Positions 1-5,661 of a stretch of 5,661 bases of DNA are shown one piece after another. A program made the translations under genes and the position numbers. The stretch comes from JAAYEA01 sp012689325 (GTDB lineage Bacteria > Chloroflexota > Anaerolineae > JAAYEA01): assembly GCA_036841525.1 (NCBI GenBank), contig DAITVZ010000144.1, positions 1-5,661 on the forward strand, written 5' to 3'. The notes below the pieces were generated by a model that searched no databases, was not told the origin of the DNA, and saw only the letters and a program-made list of their open reading frames with translations. Within the stretch, counting starts at the first letter, position 1. Each line of letters opens with the position of its first letter.

Positions 1-691
1 TGGGCGGCACGGGGATCTCGGCGGGATCGTAGCGCTGGTAGTACGCTAAGGGCACACTGTGCGGGTCGCCAGGCCAACCGCTGCTGACAAAGGCGCACCA
101 GGGGCGGTCCGTGCGCGCGGCGCGCCGCACAAAGTCGATGCCGTGCTCATAATCGTACCAGGCGCGGGTGCCCTGCACCGGCTCGTCGTAGGCGCCGTAG
201 AGGAGGTAATCGGGATAGCCGGGATGGGGCACGGCATAGCGCGTCACGTAATCACGCGGCTGCGGTGGCAAGCCAAGGGAGCGCCGGTGAGCGGGATAGC
301 CAGAGGAGCCCGAGCCATCCACATCGTATTCCCCGAAGCCAAAGCGCTCCAGGTTCTCGCTGCGCTCTACGTGCCACTTGCCAAAGTAGCCCATCTGGTA
401 GCCGTGCGCGGCCAGCCGCTGGCTCCACATCTCGAGATAGGCGCGCAACTCGGCGCGGTACTCCGGCACGGCATGGGCGCAATCCACCATGCCGTGCTGG
501 CTGGGGTAGACGCCGGTGAAGAGGCTGGCCCGCGTAGGCGAGCAGATGGCGTTGACGGTGTGGGCGTTGATGAAGCGGGTCCCCTCCCGCGCCAACCGGT
601 CGAGGTGGGGGGTCCGGCAGGGCGAGCCGGAGTCCAGCGTCCCCGCCTGCTGCTGGTCGGTCATCAGGAACAGGATGTTGGGTTTGGGCAC
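1..691 (-). CDS. Second formylglycine-dependent sulfatase (partial, C-terminus beyond left edge)
   Basis: Partial alkaline-phosphatase-superfamily sulfatase; 230 residues are visible and the frame is still open at base 1. The N-terminal sulfatase domain starts at once with PNILFLMTDQQQ (residues 4-15), where D12 is the expected metal ligand. The formylglycine motif C-x-P-x-R is C50-S-P-T-R54, and Cys50 would be oxidised to formylglycine, the catalytic nucleophile. GKWH (residues 104-107) supplies the usual active-site Lys105 and His107, and GDPHS (208-212) carries a further probable substrate-site His211. The missing C-terminal half should hold the D-H metal pair and the second lysine. No signal peptide is seen, so a cytoplasmic location is inferred. 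The GTG start is chosen because AGGAGAA lies 5 bases upstream and the conserved PNIL strand follows directly. It begins 26 bases after the upstream sulfatase stop, and the two are clear paralogues. The substrate cannot be read from the sequence; sulfate esters are most likely, phosphonate or phosphate esters possible. Confidence 0.9.
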   Translation of the reverse strand, partial: MPKPNILFLMTDQQQAGTLDSGSPCRTPHLDRLAREGTRFINAHTVNAICSPTRASLFTGVYPSQHGMVDCAHAVPEYRAELRAYLEMWSQRLAAHGYQMGYFGKWHVERSENLERFGFGEYDVDGSGSSGYPAHRRSLGLPPQPRDYVTRYAVPHPGYPDYLLYGAYDEPVQGTRAWYDYEHGIDFVRRAARTDRPWCAFVSSGWPGDPHSVPLAYYQRYDPAEIPVPP

Positions 692-696
692 CGTGG

Positions 697-703
697 TTCT
701 CCT
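697..703 (-). promoter_or_regulatory. Ribosome binding site for the second sulfatase
   Basis: On the minus strand AGGAGAA is followed by a 5-base spacer and then GTG at 691-689. It lies in the 26-base gap after the TAA of the upstream sulfatase. It supports the GTG start, since no ATG near the conserved PNIL strand has an equally good site. Confidence 0.75.
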
Positions 704-717
704 GTGGATGGACGGGA

Positions 718-2157
718 TTAGCTCTCCTGATTGCAGTTCGGCCCCAGGTCGAAGAAACGCAGGCTCCAATAGTGCGAGTTGAACATGCACGTGTCGCCCG
801 TCTCCTCGATCGCCCGCCACATCCGCTTCAGCAGCCGCTCCTTGATGGGCTGGTAACGCGGAAGCAGCGCCAGGTTATGCAGCTCGGCAGGGTCGCTCTT
901 CAGGTCGTAGAGCTCGTCGTAAGCAAAGGCGTTGAGCACCAGCTTGAACCGTTTCTCCCACAAAAGGTACTGGGTGAAAGCGAAGCGCTGCCCGTAGAAC
1001 TCGGAGAAGCAGAAATCCTCCCACGCAGGGTCATTGGCGTCCCGCAGCAGCGGCGTGTGAGAGCGGAAGTGCTGGTTGGGTAGGCGCTCGCAGCTCGCCA
1101 GATCGAGAATGGTGGAGGCCAGCCCACAGCTTTCCACCACCCGCTCACAGACCGTGCCCGCCTGCGCGTTCCCCGGCGCGCGGATGAGCAGCGGCACGCG
1201 ATAGACCTCCTCGTAGGGCGTGATGCCCTTGGTGAAGAGGCCGTGTGCCCCCATCATGTCGCCATGGTCGGCGGTGTAGATGATGACCGTGTTCTCCAGC
1301 TCGCCGCGCTGGCGCAGCGCCGCCACGATACGCCCCACCTGCGCATCGATCAGCGAGCAGGTGGCATAGTAGCATGCCGTGGCCTCGGCCACCTCCTCCC
1401 AGCTCATCCCGGCAAACACCCCCTGCATCCGCTTGAGCACGTCGGGCTTGTCGGCCAGGTTGTCGTTCCAGCTCGCGGGCGGGACCAGCGTGGCAGCGTC
1501 GTATAGGTCGCGGTAGGCCGTGTGGGCGATATACTCATCGTGCGGCTCTGGCGTGCTGACGAACATGCACCATGGTCTTCCCGGCTCCAGGCGCCCCAGG
1601 TGCTCGATAGCCTGGGAAAAGATGTAGTATGGGCGACTGGCCGACTCCGGCTCATCGGTGACTCCGTAGAGCACGGTATCGCGATAGCCTCGCCCACCCA
1701 GCGACTTGCTGGAGATGAGATGCTCGTGAGCAGGCAGCCCCAGCGAACGACGGTATTCGCCGTAGCTCTTCCCTGCCAGGTTATAGCGCTGCCAGCCATA
1801 GTCGTCCAGCTTTTCGGTGCGCTCCACGTGCCACTTGCCAAAGTAGCTGGTCTGGTAACCCGCCTCCTCCAGACGCTGCGCCCAGGTGGGCAGGCCGGGG
1901 TCGTATTTGGCGTGTAGCTCACTCACCACATGGGTGCAATCATGCTGGCCGTGCAGATGCGGCAGTACCCCGGTCATCAGCGAGGCGCGGGTGGGGGAGC
2001 AGATGGCATTACAGGTGTAGGCGCGGCTGAAGAGCATTCCCTCCCCCGCCAGCGCGTCCAGGTGCGGCGTCAGGCAAGGCGAGCAGGGGTCAATGGTGCT
2101 GGCCTGCTGTTGGTCGGTCATCAGGATCAAGATATTCGGTCGGTTAACGGTCATCAT
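718..2157 (-). CDS. Formylglycine-dependent sulfatase (arylsulfatase/choline-sulfatase-like), complete
   Basis: Complete type I sulfatase of up to 479 residues, within the usual 400-550 range. It would hydrolyse a sulfate ester (or a related phospho/phosphonate ester) with formylglycine as nucleophile. Numbering from ATG 2157: PNILILMTDQQQ (7-18) with metal ligand D15; C53-S-P-T-R57, the C-x-P-x-R modification motif; GKWH (107-110) with K108 and H110; PEPHDEY (203-209) with H206; TADHGD (295-300) with metal pair D297-H298; K310 in FTKG. The single D in TDQ and the D-H pair resemble choline sulfatases and phosphonate monoester hydrolases rather than classical arylsulfatases with DD and DN. The C-terminal part has the common YDELYDLKSDPAELHNLA segment (413-430). 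No signal peptide or membrane segment is seen, so cytoplasmic action on imported substrate is inferred. Two ATGs are adjacent (2157 and 2154); the second is better spaced from AAGGGG. It starts about 30 bases after the M55 gene. A formylglycine-generating enzyme or anSME is needed but is not in the window. Confidence 0.95.
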   Translation of the reverse strand: MMTVNRPNILILMTDQQQASTIDPCSPCLTPHLDALAGEGMLFSRAYTCNAICSPTRASLMTGVLPHLHGQHDCTHVVSELHAKYDPGLPTWAQRLEEAGYQTSYFGKWHVERTEKLDDYGWQRYNLAGKSYGEYRRSLGLPAHEHLISSKSLGGRGYRDTVLYGVTDEPESASRPYYIFSQAIEHLGRLEPGRPWCMFVSTPEPHDEYIAHTAYRDLYDAATLVPPASWNDNLADKPDVLKRMQGVFAGMSWEEVAEATACYYATCSLIDAQVGRIVAALRQRGELENTVIIYTADHGDMMGAHGLFTKGITPYEEVYRVPLLIRAPGNAQAGTVCERVVESCGLASTILDLASCERLPNQHFRSHTPLLRDANDPAWEDFCFSEFYGQRFAFTQYLLWEKRFKLVLNAFAYDELYDLKSDPAELHNLALLPRYQPIKERLLKRMWRAIEETGDTCMFNSHYWSLRFFDLGPNCNQES

Positions 2158-2160
2158 CCG

Positions 2161-2166
2161 CCCCTT
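2161..2166 (-). promoter_or_regulatory. Ribosome binding site for the complete sulfatase, favouring the second ATG
   Basis: Minus-strand AAGGGG lies in the gap after the M55 stop. The spacer is 3 bases to the ATG at 2157 but 6 bases to the ATG at 2154, so translation more likely begins at 2154, giving 478 residues starting MTVNRPNIL. Confidence 0.5.
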
Positions 2167-2187
2167 TCGCGTTGGTTGGCCAGGCCC

Positions 2188-2976
2188 CTACCGGGAGATC
2201 TCCAGAAAGTCGGTGGCGTGGTAGACCTGCGGTTTGCCTGCTGGACGGTCGAAGCTGCGATCGTCCGGGTGGCAACGCGCCAGGTCGTAAGGCTCGACGA
2301 TGAACTCGTAGGGCGGGGGCGGGAGGTAAGGCTTGTAATCGCCCAGGCGACGCAAAGCGCGCGCCACCCCTGCTTTGATCGCCTTGCGCGCCTCGATGGG
2401 ATGCAGGCACAGGGCCGACGTCCGGCCCAGGCTGGTCTTGACCGCCACCAGCTCCACGGCGGGCAGGATCGCCTTGGCCTCAGCGCAGGCCTTGTCGTCC
2501 CCCGTAAACAGGGCCACCGGCACTCCAAAGGAGCCCGCCAAGGCGGCGCGCATGCCGATCTCGCCGATCTCCTGGCCGTTCAGCAACATGCGGCGGATGC
2601 CCTTCGAGCTGTAGGTGTGGCAGAGGTTGGCATTGGGGGTCAGGTTCATGGCGTGCTGTCCGATGAAGAACATGGCGTCGAACGACCGGTCGAAGCCTCT
2701 GCCTCTGGGGAATGGCTTGCCGAAGAGCAGCCTCGCCTTGGGGTGCAGCAGCTCCGGATCGATGCCGCCCGGGCCATGGTCATCGCTCACCACGATCTCA
2801 TCGGCGCCCTCCTCCAGAGCCGCCTCGATGGCAGCGTTGATCTCGGCCGTGAGCAAGCGCTTCGAGCGCTCATAGTAAGGCCCCGCAGGGTCAGCGGGGC
2901 CGCCATGGCCGTGCGCGTGATCCCATTGCACGACCCCGGCCACACCTTCGATATCCGTGTGAATATAGATCTTCAC
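2188..2976 (-). CDS. M55-family zinc D-aminopeptidase-like protein (DppA-like)
   Basis: 262 residues, close to Bacillus subtilis DppA (about 274), the founding member of peptidase family M55, a self-compartmentalising decameric zinc D-aminopeptidase acting on D-Ala-containing dipeptides. Visible family signatures: the N-terminal strand IHTDIEGVAG with D8 and E10; VSDDHGPGG with H67; FFIGQHAM with H108; LCHTY with H120; NGQEIGEIGM with E139; and VALFTGDD (154-161). By comparison with DppA, D8, E10, H67, H108 and E139 should be the zinc ligands and H120 the further active-site histidine, so the enzyme looks intact. No signal peptide is seen, so it is cytoplasmic. GTG is chosen as start because D8 and E10 must lie right at the N-terminus; AAAGGA is 11 bases upstream. 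It begins 31 bases after the DppC-like permease, the same kind of linkage (peptidase with peptide importer) as in the B. subtilis dpp operon. True substrate stereochemistry is unknown; some relatives may act on other amides. Confidence 0.93.
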   Translation of the reverse strand: MKIYIHTDIEGVAGVVQWDHAHGHGGPADPAGPYYERSKRLLTAEINAAIEAALEEGADEIVVSDDHGPGGIDPELLHPKARLLFGKPFPRGRGFDRSFDAMFFIGQHAMNLTPNANLCHTYSSKGIRRMLLNGQEIGEIGMRAALAGSFGVPVALFTGDDKACAEAKAILPAVELVAVKTSLGRTSALCLHPIEARKAIKAGVARALRRLGDYKPYLPPPPYEFIVEPYDLARCHPDDRSFDRPAGKPQVYHATDFLEISR

Positions 2977-2987
2977 TTTGGCTTGTA

Positions 2988-2993
2988 TCCTTT
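2988..2993 (-). promoter_or_regulatory. Ribosome binding site for the M55 gene (long spacer, GTG start)
   Basis: Minus-strand AAAGGA is followed by an 11-base spacer and GTG at 2976-2974. The spacing is longer than ideal. The start is decided mainly by the conserved N-terminal metal ligands of the M55 family. Confidence 0.5.
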
Positions 2994-3007
2994 CGACATT
3001 CTAAGGC

Positions 3008-4147
3008 TTATCTGGAGTAGGGGTCTGCGGCGTCCCGGAGCCCATCGCCCAGGAAATTGAAGGCCAGCACCGCCAGCACAACGGCGACGCCAGGCAAGAG
3101 AAGCCAGGGGGCGAGCGCCACGGAGCGAATCTCCTGGGCCTGCTGGAGGAGCACCCCCCAACTGATCGCGGGGGGCTGCATGCCGAGCCCCAAAAAGCTG
3201 AGGCTGGTCTCGCTCAAGATCATGCTCGGGATGGCCAGAGTGATGGAGGCGATAATATGGCTGGTGAAGGACGGCACCATGTGGCGCAGGATGATGCGCA
3301 TCTCCGACGACCCGGCCAGGCGCGCCGCCATGACGAAATCCTCCTGCCGCAGGGAAAGGAAGCGGCCGCGGATGACGCGCGCCAGACCGGTCCACCCGAT
3401 TACGGACAAGATGAGCGTGATGGCGAAATAGGTCCTGGCCACGGGCCAGTCCTTGGGAATAGCGGCGCTCAGCGCCATCCAGAGGGGTATCGTCGGGATA
3501 GAGCGGATGAACTCGATCGTTCGTTGGATCACATTGTCCACGACGCCGCCATAATATCCCGAGATGCCGCCAAAGAGGATGCCCAGGACCAAGCTGATCA
3601 AGACGCCCGCCAGGCCGATGGTCGTGGAGATGCGTGTCCCGGCCAGCAAGCGAGAGAGAAGATCGCGCCCCATCTTGTCCGCCCCCAGCACAAACACCAT
3701 CGGTGCATCGGGGTCAAACCCAAAGAGGTGCTGATCGGACTCGATCGCTCCCCAAAGCTTGTAGGGGTCGCCCTTGACGAAGAAGCGCATCGGTAGCCTG
3801 GTAGACTTGTCGATCGTGAACTCGGTGCGCAAGGTGACGGGGTTCTGGACCGCCATGCGCGCGTAAACGAACGGAGGGAAATGCACCCCGCTGGCATCGA
3901 ACAGGCGCGGCAGTTGGGGTGGAGCAAAAACGGCATCGACGTCATAGCGCAGGGGATCATACGGGGCCAGAAACTCCCAAAACAGGGTGATACTATAGAG
4001 CAGCACGAGCATCACCGCGCTGATCATGGCCATCTTGTGCTTGCGGAAGCGCCACCACATCAGCTGCCACTGCGAGGCGACGTAGGTGGCTTTTTCGAGT
4101 TCCTCATCTTGTAGACTCGGCGACTCTCGTAACTCGTCCGATGACAT
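3008..4147 (-). CDS. ABC importer permease, DppC/OppC type
   Basis: 379-residue inner-membrane permease of the peptide/nickel/oligosaccharide ABC importer family, partner of the DppB-like subunit just upstream. An N-terminal cytoplasmic part (1-38, with WWRFRKHKMA as in OppC N-terminal domains) leads to membrane helix 1 (about 39-61). A long external loop (about 62-155) follows, then the family motif LGADKMGRDLLSRLLAGTRIS (154-174). Further helices lie at about 176-200, 215-230, 239-256, 295-312 and 346-366. The EAA-type coupling loop is DFVMAARLAGSSEMRIILRHMVPS (270-293), which docks on the ATPase. The first loop is longer than in E. coli DppC. The frame is open further upstream (to 4663), but ATG 4147 is chosen because it has GGAGAA at proper distance, begins 2 bases after the dppB-like stop, and gives the normal family N-terminus. 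Substrate cannot be told from the permease. Confidence 0.95.
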   Translation of the reverse strand: MSSDELRESPSLQDEELEKATYVASQWQLMWWRFRKHKMAMISAVMLVLLYSITLFWEFLAPYDPLRYDVDAVFAPPQLPRLFDASGVHFPPFVYARMAVQNPVTLRTEFTIDKSTRLPMRFFVKGDPYKLWGAIESDQHLFGFDPDAPMVFVLGADKMGRDLLSRLLAGTRISTTIGLAGVLISLVLGILFGGISGYYGGVVDNVIQRTIEFIRSIPTIPLWMALSAAIPKDWPVARTYFAITLILSVIGWTGLARVIRGRFLSLRQEDFVMAARLAGSSEMRIILRHMVPSFTSHIIASITLAIPSMILSETSLSFLGLGMQPPAISWGVLLQQAQEIRSVALAPWLLLPGVAVVLAVLAFNFLGDGLRDAADPYSR

Positions 4148-4149
4148 AG

Positions 4150-5136
4150 TTATTCTCCGTATACGATGCGTGGATCCAGCCACGCCAGCAAAATATCCGA
4201 GATCAGCGTGCCGATCAACGTCAGAACACTGAGCAGTAGCAGAAAGGTCGAAGCCAAGTACATGTCCTGGGCCCGGAGAGCGCCCAGCAAGAGCGGGCCG
4301 GTGGTGGGCAAGCTCATGACCACCGAGATGATGGTCGCTCCCGAGATAAGCCGTGGCAGGGCCCAGGCGATCGAGCTCACGAACGGATTCAGGGCCACGC
4401 GCACCGGGTATTTGAGCAGCAACCTGGTCTCCTTCAGGCCCTTCGCCCTGGCCGTGATCACGTAGGGTTTGTGTAACTCGTCCAGCACGTTCGCGCGCAT
4501 GGTGCGGATCATGCCGGCGGTTCCGCCAACGCCCAAGACCAGGAGGGGCAGCCAGAGATGCTTCAGCATGTCCAGAAACTTGGCCCAGCTCCACGGGGCG
4601 GAGGCGAACTCTTGCGAAAAGAGCCCACTGAGGCTGACCCCGAACCAAGAATAACCGAACCACAAGATCACAATCGCGATCAAAAAGTCGGGGATGCCGA
4701 CGCCGACGAAGCTCATCGCAGTGAAGGCATAGTCGCCCAGAGAGTATTGATGCGTGGCGGAATAGATACCCACGAAAAAGCCAATGACCCAGGTAAAGAG
4801 CAAAGTGGTCAAACTGATCACGACCGTCAGCGCCAAGCGCTCCCAGATCAGCTCCTTGACCGGCTTGTTGTAGGTGAAGGAGAGCCCAAAGTCACCGCGC
4901 AGGACATTCCCTGCCCAGCGCAGATAACGGCGATATAGCGGAAGATCCAGCCCGTACTGGTTTCTGAGCGCGTCGATGGTAGCCTGCTCGACACTGGCGC
5001 CGCCGGATTCCATGATCGCGATACGATAACTCACAAAATCCCCTGGCGGCAGCTCGATGACCAGAAATGACACCAAGGAGATGCCGATCAACATGGGGAT
5101 CATCATCAAGACACGATGCGAGATGTAGCGCAGCAT
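4150..5136 (-). CDS. ABC importer permease, DppB/OppB type
   Basis: 328-residue inner-membrane permease subunit, a normal length for DppB/OppB/AppB. It starts with the typical RYISHRVLMMIPMLIGISLVSFLV helix (about 4-27), then an external domain with IDALRNQYGLDLPLYRRYLRW (54-74) and GDFGLSFTYNKPV (81-93), both hallmark segments of the family. Further helices lie at about 102-127, 137-165, 192-212, 252-275 and 294-321. The EAA-type coupling loop is YVITARAKGLKETRLLLKYPVRVALNP (225-251), where the cytoplasmic ATPase docks. The C-terminus LLAWLDPRIVYGE (316-328) is typical of the family. The ATG at 5136 is preceded by AGGAGAGG and gives the expected N-terminus directly. It lies 122 bases downstream of the binding-protein stop and 2 bases before the DppC-like gene, its heterodimer partner. 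The family imports di- and oligopeptides, nickel, or (in many Thermotogae and Chloroflexota) oligosaccharides, so substrate is open. Confidence 0.95.
   Translation of the reverse strand: MLRYISHRVLMMIPMLIGISLVSFLVIELPPGDFVSYRIAIMESGGASVEQATIDALRNQYGLDLPLYRRYLRWAGNVLRGDFGLSFTYNKPVKELIWERLALTVVISLTTLLFTWVIGFFVGIYSATHQYSLGDYAFTAMSFVGVGIPDFLIAIVILWFGYSWFGVSLSGLFSQEFASAPWSWAKFLDMLKHLWLPLLVLGVGGTAGMIRTMRANVLDELHKPYVITARAKGLKETRLLLKYPVRVALNPFVSSIAWALPRLISGATIISVVMSLPTTGPLLLGALRAQDMYLASTFLLLLSVLTLIGTLISDILLAWLDPRIVYGE
4154..4158 (-). promoter_or_regulatory. Ribosome binding site inside the end of the DppB-like gene
   Basis: Minus-strand GGAGA lies within the last codons (Gly-Glu) of the DppB-like gene, ahead of its TAA at 4152-4150. 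It is followed 6 bases later by the ATG of the DppC-like gene at 4147. This fixes that start and implies translational coupling of the two permease subunits, which are needed in equal amounts. Confidence 0.75.
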
Positions 5137-5258
5137 ATGAATGCCTCTCCTCTGGCTATTGATTCCGAGACATGGGGAGGGAGCCCGGGGTGCCGAGCCC
5201 CCTCCCCAAGCCGTCGCTGGCGGCCTACCGGATCCTGCTGGGAGGCGGGAAGCTTGCC
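5137..5258 (-). other. Spacer between binding-protein gene and permease genes
   Basis: This 122-base non-coding gap is the longest in the window. It contains a strong GC-rich inverted repeat (5174-5207) and, close to the permease start, the AGGAGAGG ribosome binding site (about 5144-5151). I see no convincing -35/-10 promoter pair. The permease genes are therefore probably reached by read-through from the binding-protein gene. Confidence 0.6.
5174..5207 (-). terminator. GC-rich stem-loop, likely RNA-stabilising or attenuating hairpin after the binding-protein gene
   Basis: A perfect 8-bp inverted repeat, GGGGAGGG (5174-5181) with CCCTCCCC (5200-5207), encloses an 18-base loop region. It lies about 51 bases after the TAA of the binding-protein gene. 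No T-run follows it on the minus strand, so it is not a canonical intrinsic terminator. In many importer operons such a hairpin after the binding-protein gene protects the upstream mRNA or causes partial termination, giving more binding protein than permease. That role is inferred here. Confidence 0.5.
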
Positions 5259-5661
5259 TTAGCTCTTGAAGAAGAACTGGTCAGGCGCCGTGTTGCCAGG
5301 GGTGCATAGTGGCCAGTCGCTCACGGCCTCCTCGGGCACGTTGCGACAGTTGTTCTTGACGAGCGCAACCTCGGGCGGCGAAGTGCAGATGCCGATGGTC
5401 CAGAGGTTCTCCTTGTTCAGCTCCAGCATCTGGCGGAAGAGCCGCTTCTGCTCCTCAAAGTCGGTCGTGTCCTTGATCTGCTCGTACAGCTCGACTGTCT
5501 TCATGACATCGCCGGTGGGCTCCTCACCGGATTTGCCGCCGCTCTCATACCACCTCGCCCAAGGAACCATGCCCTTCGAGGCGTTGGGGTTATAAGGCAT
5601 AAAGTAGCGTGGCTCGATGATGGGGTAAAACTCGGCGTTTCCGGTCCAGACGGTCAAGTCG
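5259..5661 (-). CDS. Extracellular solute-binding protein, family 5 (C-terminal part only)
   Basis: Only the last 133 residues are visible; the gene starts beyond the right edge. It would be the extracytoplasmic receptor that delivers substrate to the permeases encoded just downstream. The tail resembles the end of large peptide/oligosaccharide-binding proteins of the SBP_bac_5 (DppA/OppA-like receptor) family: a TVWTGNAEFYPIIEPRYFMPYNP segment at the visible start, WARWYESGGKSGEEPTGD, then an amphipathic helix with LYEQIKDTTDFEEQKRLFRQMLELNKENLWTIGI, and the closing VKNNCRNVPEEAV. The pattern of an acidic helix followed by ENLWTIG is common in binding proteins of this type from environmental bacteria, some of which bind oligosaccharides. 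The tail has three cysteines (in GIC, NNC and PLC), a little unusual for an exported domain. Signal peptide or lipobox cannot be judged. The stop is TAA at 5261-5259. Family call is good; ligand unknown. Confidence 0.85.
   Translation of the reverse strand, partial: DLTVWTGNAEFYPIIEPRYFMPYNPNASKGMVPWARWYESGGKSGEEPTGDVMKTVELYEQIKDTTDFEEQKRLFRQMLELNKENLWTIGICTSPPEVALVKNNCRNVPEEAVSDWPLCTPGNTAPDQFFFKS

Noticed and set aside
59..721. A 220-codon plus-strand open frame at the left edge
   Set aside because: It is antisense to the second sulfatase, whose minus-strand reading shows the CSPTR and GKWH motifs. The plus-strand product is low-complexity in Ala, Gly, Val and Arg.
1930..3060. A 376-codon open frame on the plus strand across the sulfatase/M55 junction
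   Set aside because: It is antisense to two genes with intact catalytic motifs and has no recognisable domain. Long antisense frames are common in GC-rich DNA.
4148..4663. A 172-codon N-terminal extension of the DppC-like permease
   Set aside because: It overlaps the DppB-like coding region in another frame and reads as arginine/histidine-rich noise. ATG 4147 has its own ribosome binding site and gives the family N-terminus.
5174..5207. The hairpin as a full rho-independent terminator ending the operon
   Set aside because: No T-run follows the stem on the minus strand, and the permeases downstream have no visible promoter of their own.
5655..5657. TTG at 5657 as the start of a small separate gene
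   Set aside because: The frame continues upstream to the window edge, and the protein matches only the C-terminal tail of a solute-binding protein, so this is an internal leucine codon.

Overview
All genes in this window lie on the minus strand and are packed like one operon, read from high to low coordinates. The sequence is GC-rich, two starts are GTG, and intergenic gaps are 2 to about 120 bases. The style of the transporter and sulfatase proteins suggests an environmental heterotroph, perhaps Chloroflexota or a similar lineage. That placement is an impression from protein style, not something the sequence proves.

Layout in transcription order: (1) the C-terminal end of a family-5 extracellular solute-binding protein (5661-5259, its start lies beyond the window); (2) a spacer of about 120 bases holding a strong GC-rich hairpin; (3) a DppB/OppB-type permease (5136-4150); (4) a DppC/OppC-type permease (4147-3008), starting 2 bases after the previous stop and using a ribosome binding site inside the end of its neighbour; (5) a zinc D-aminopeptidase-like protein of peptidase family M55, as in DppA (2976-2188, GTG start); (6) a complete sulfatase of the formylglycine type (2154 or 2157 to 718); (7) a second, paralogous sulfatase (GTG at 691, running off the left edge with 230 residues visible). 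No RNA gene, CRISPR array, insertion sequence or integrase was seen. The ATP-binding subunits of the transporter are not in the window.

Functional reading (inference): the binding protein and two permeases form the capture and membrane part of a peptide/nickel/oligosaccharide-type ABC importer. The M55 enzyme and both sulfatases have no visible signal peptide, so they would act on the imported substrate in the cytoplasm. The M55 enzyme would cleave an amide or peptide bond, and the sulfatases would remove sulfate or a related ester. Together this looks like a catabolic cassette for a small sulfated (or phospho/phosphono-ester) conjugate with a peptide-like or amino-sugar part. The individual families are well known. 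The combination, and the two diverged neighbouring sulfatases, are the most interesting aspects.
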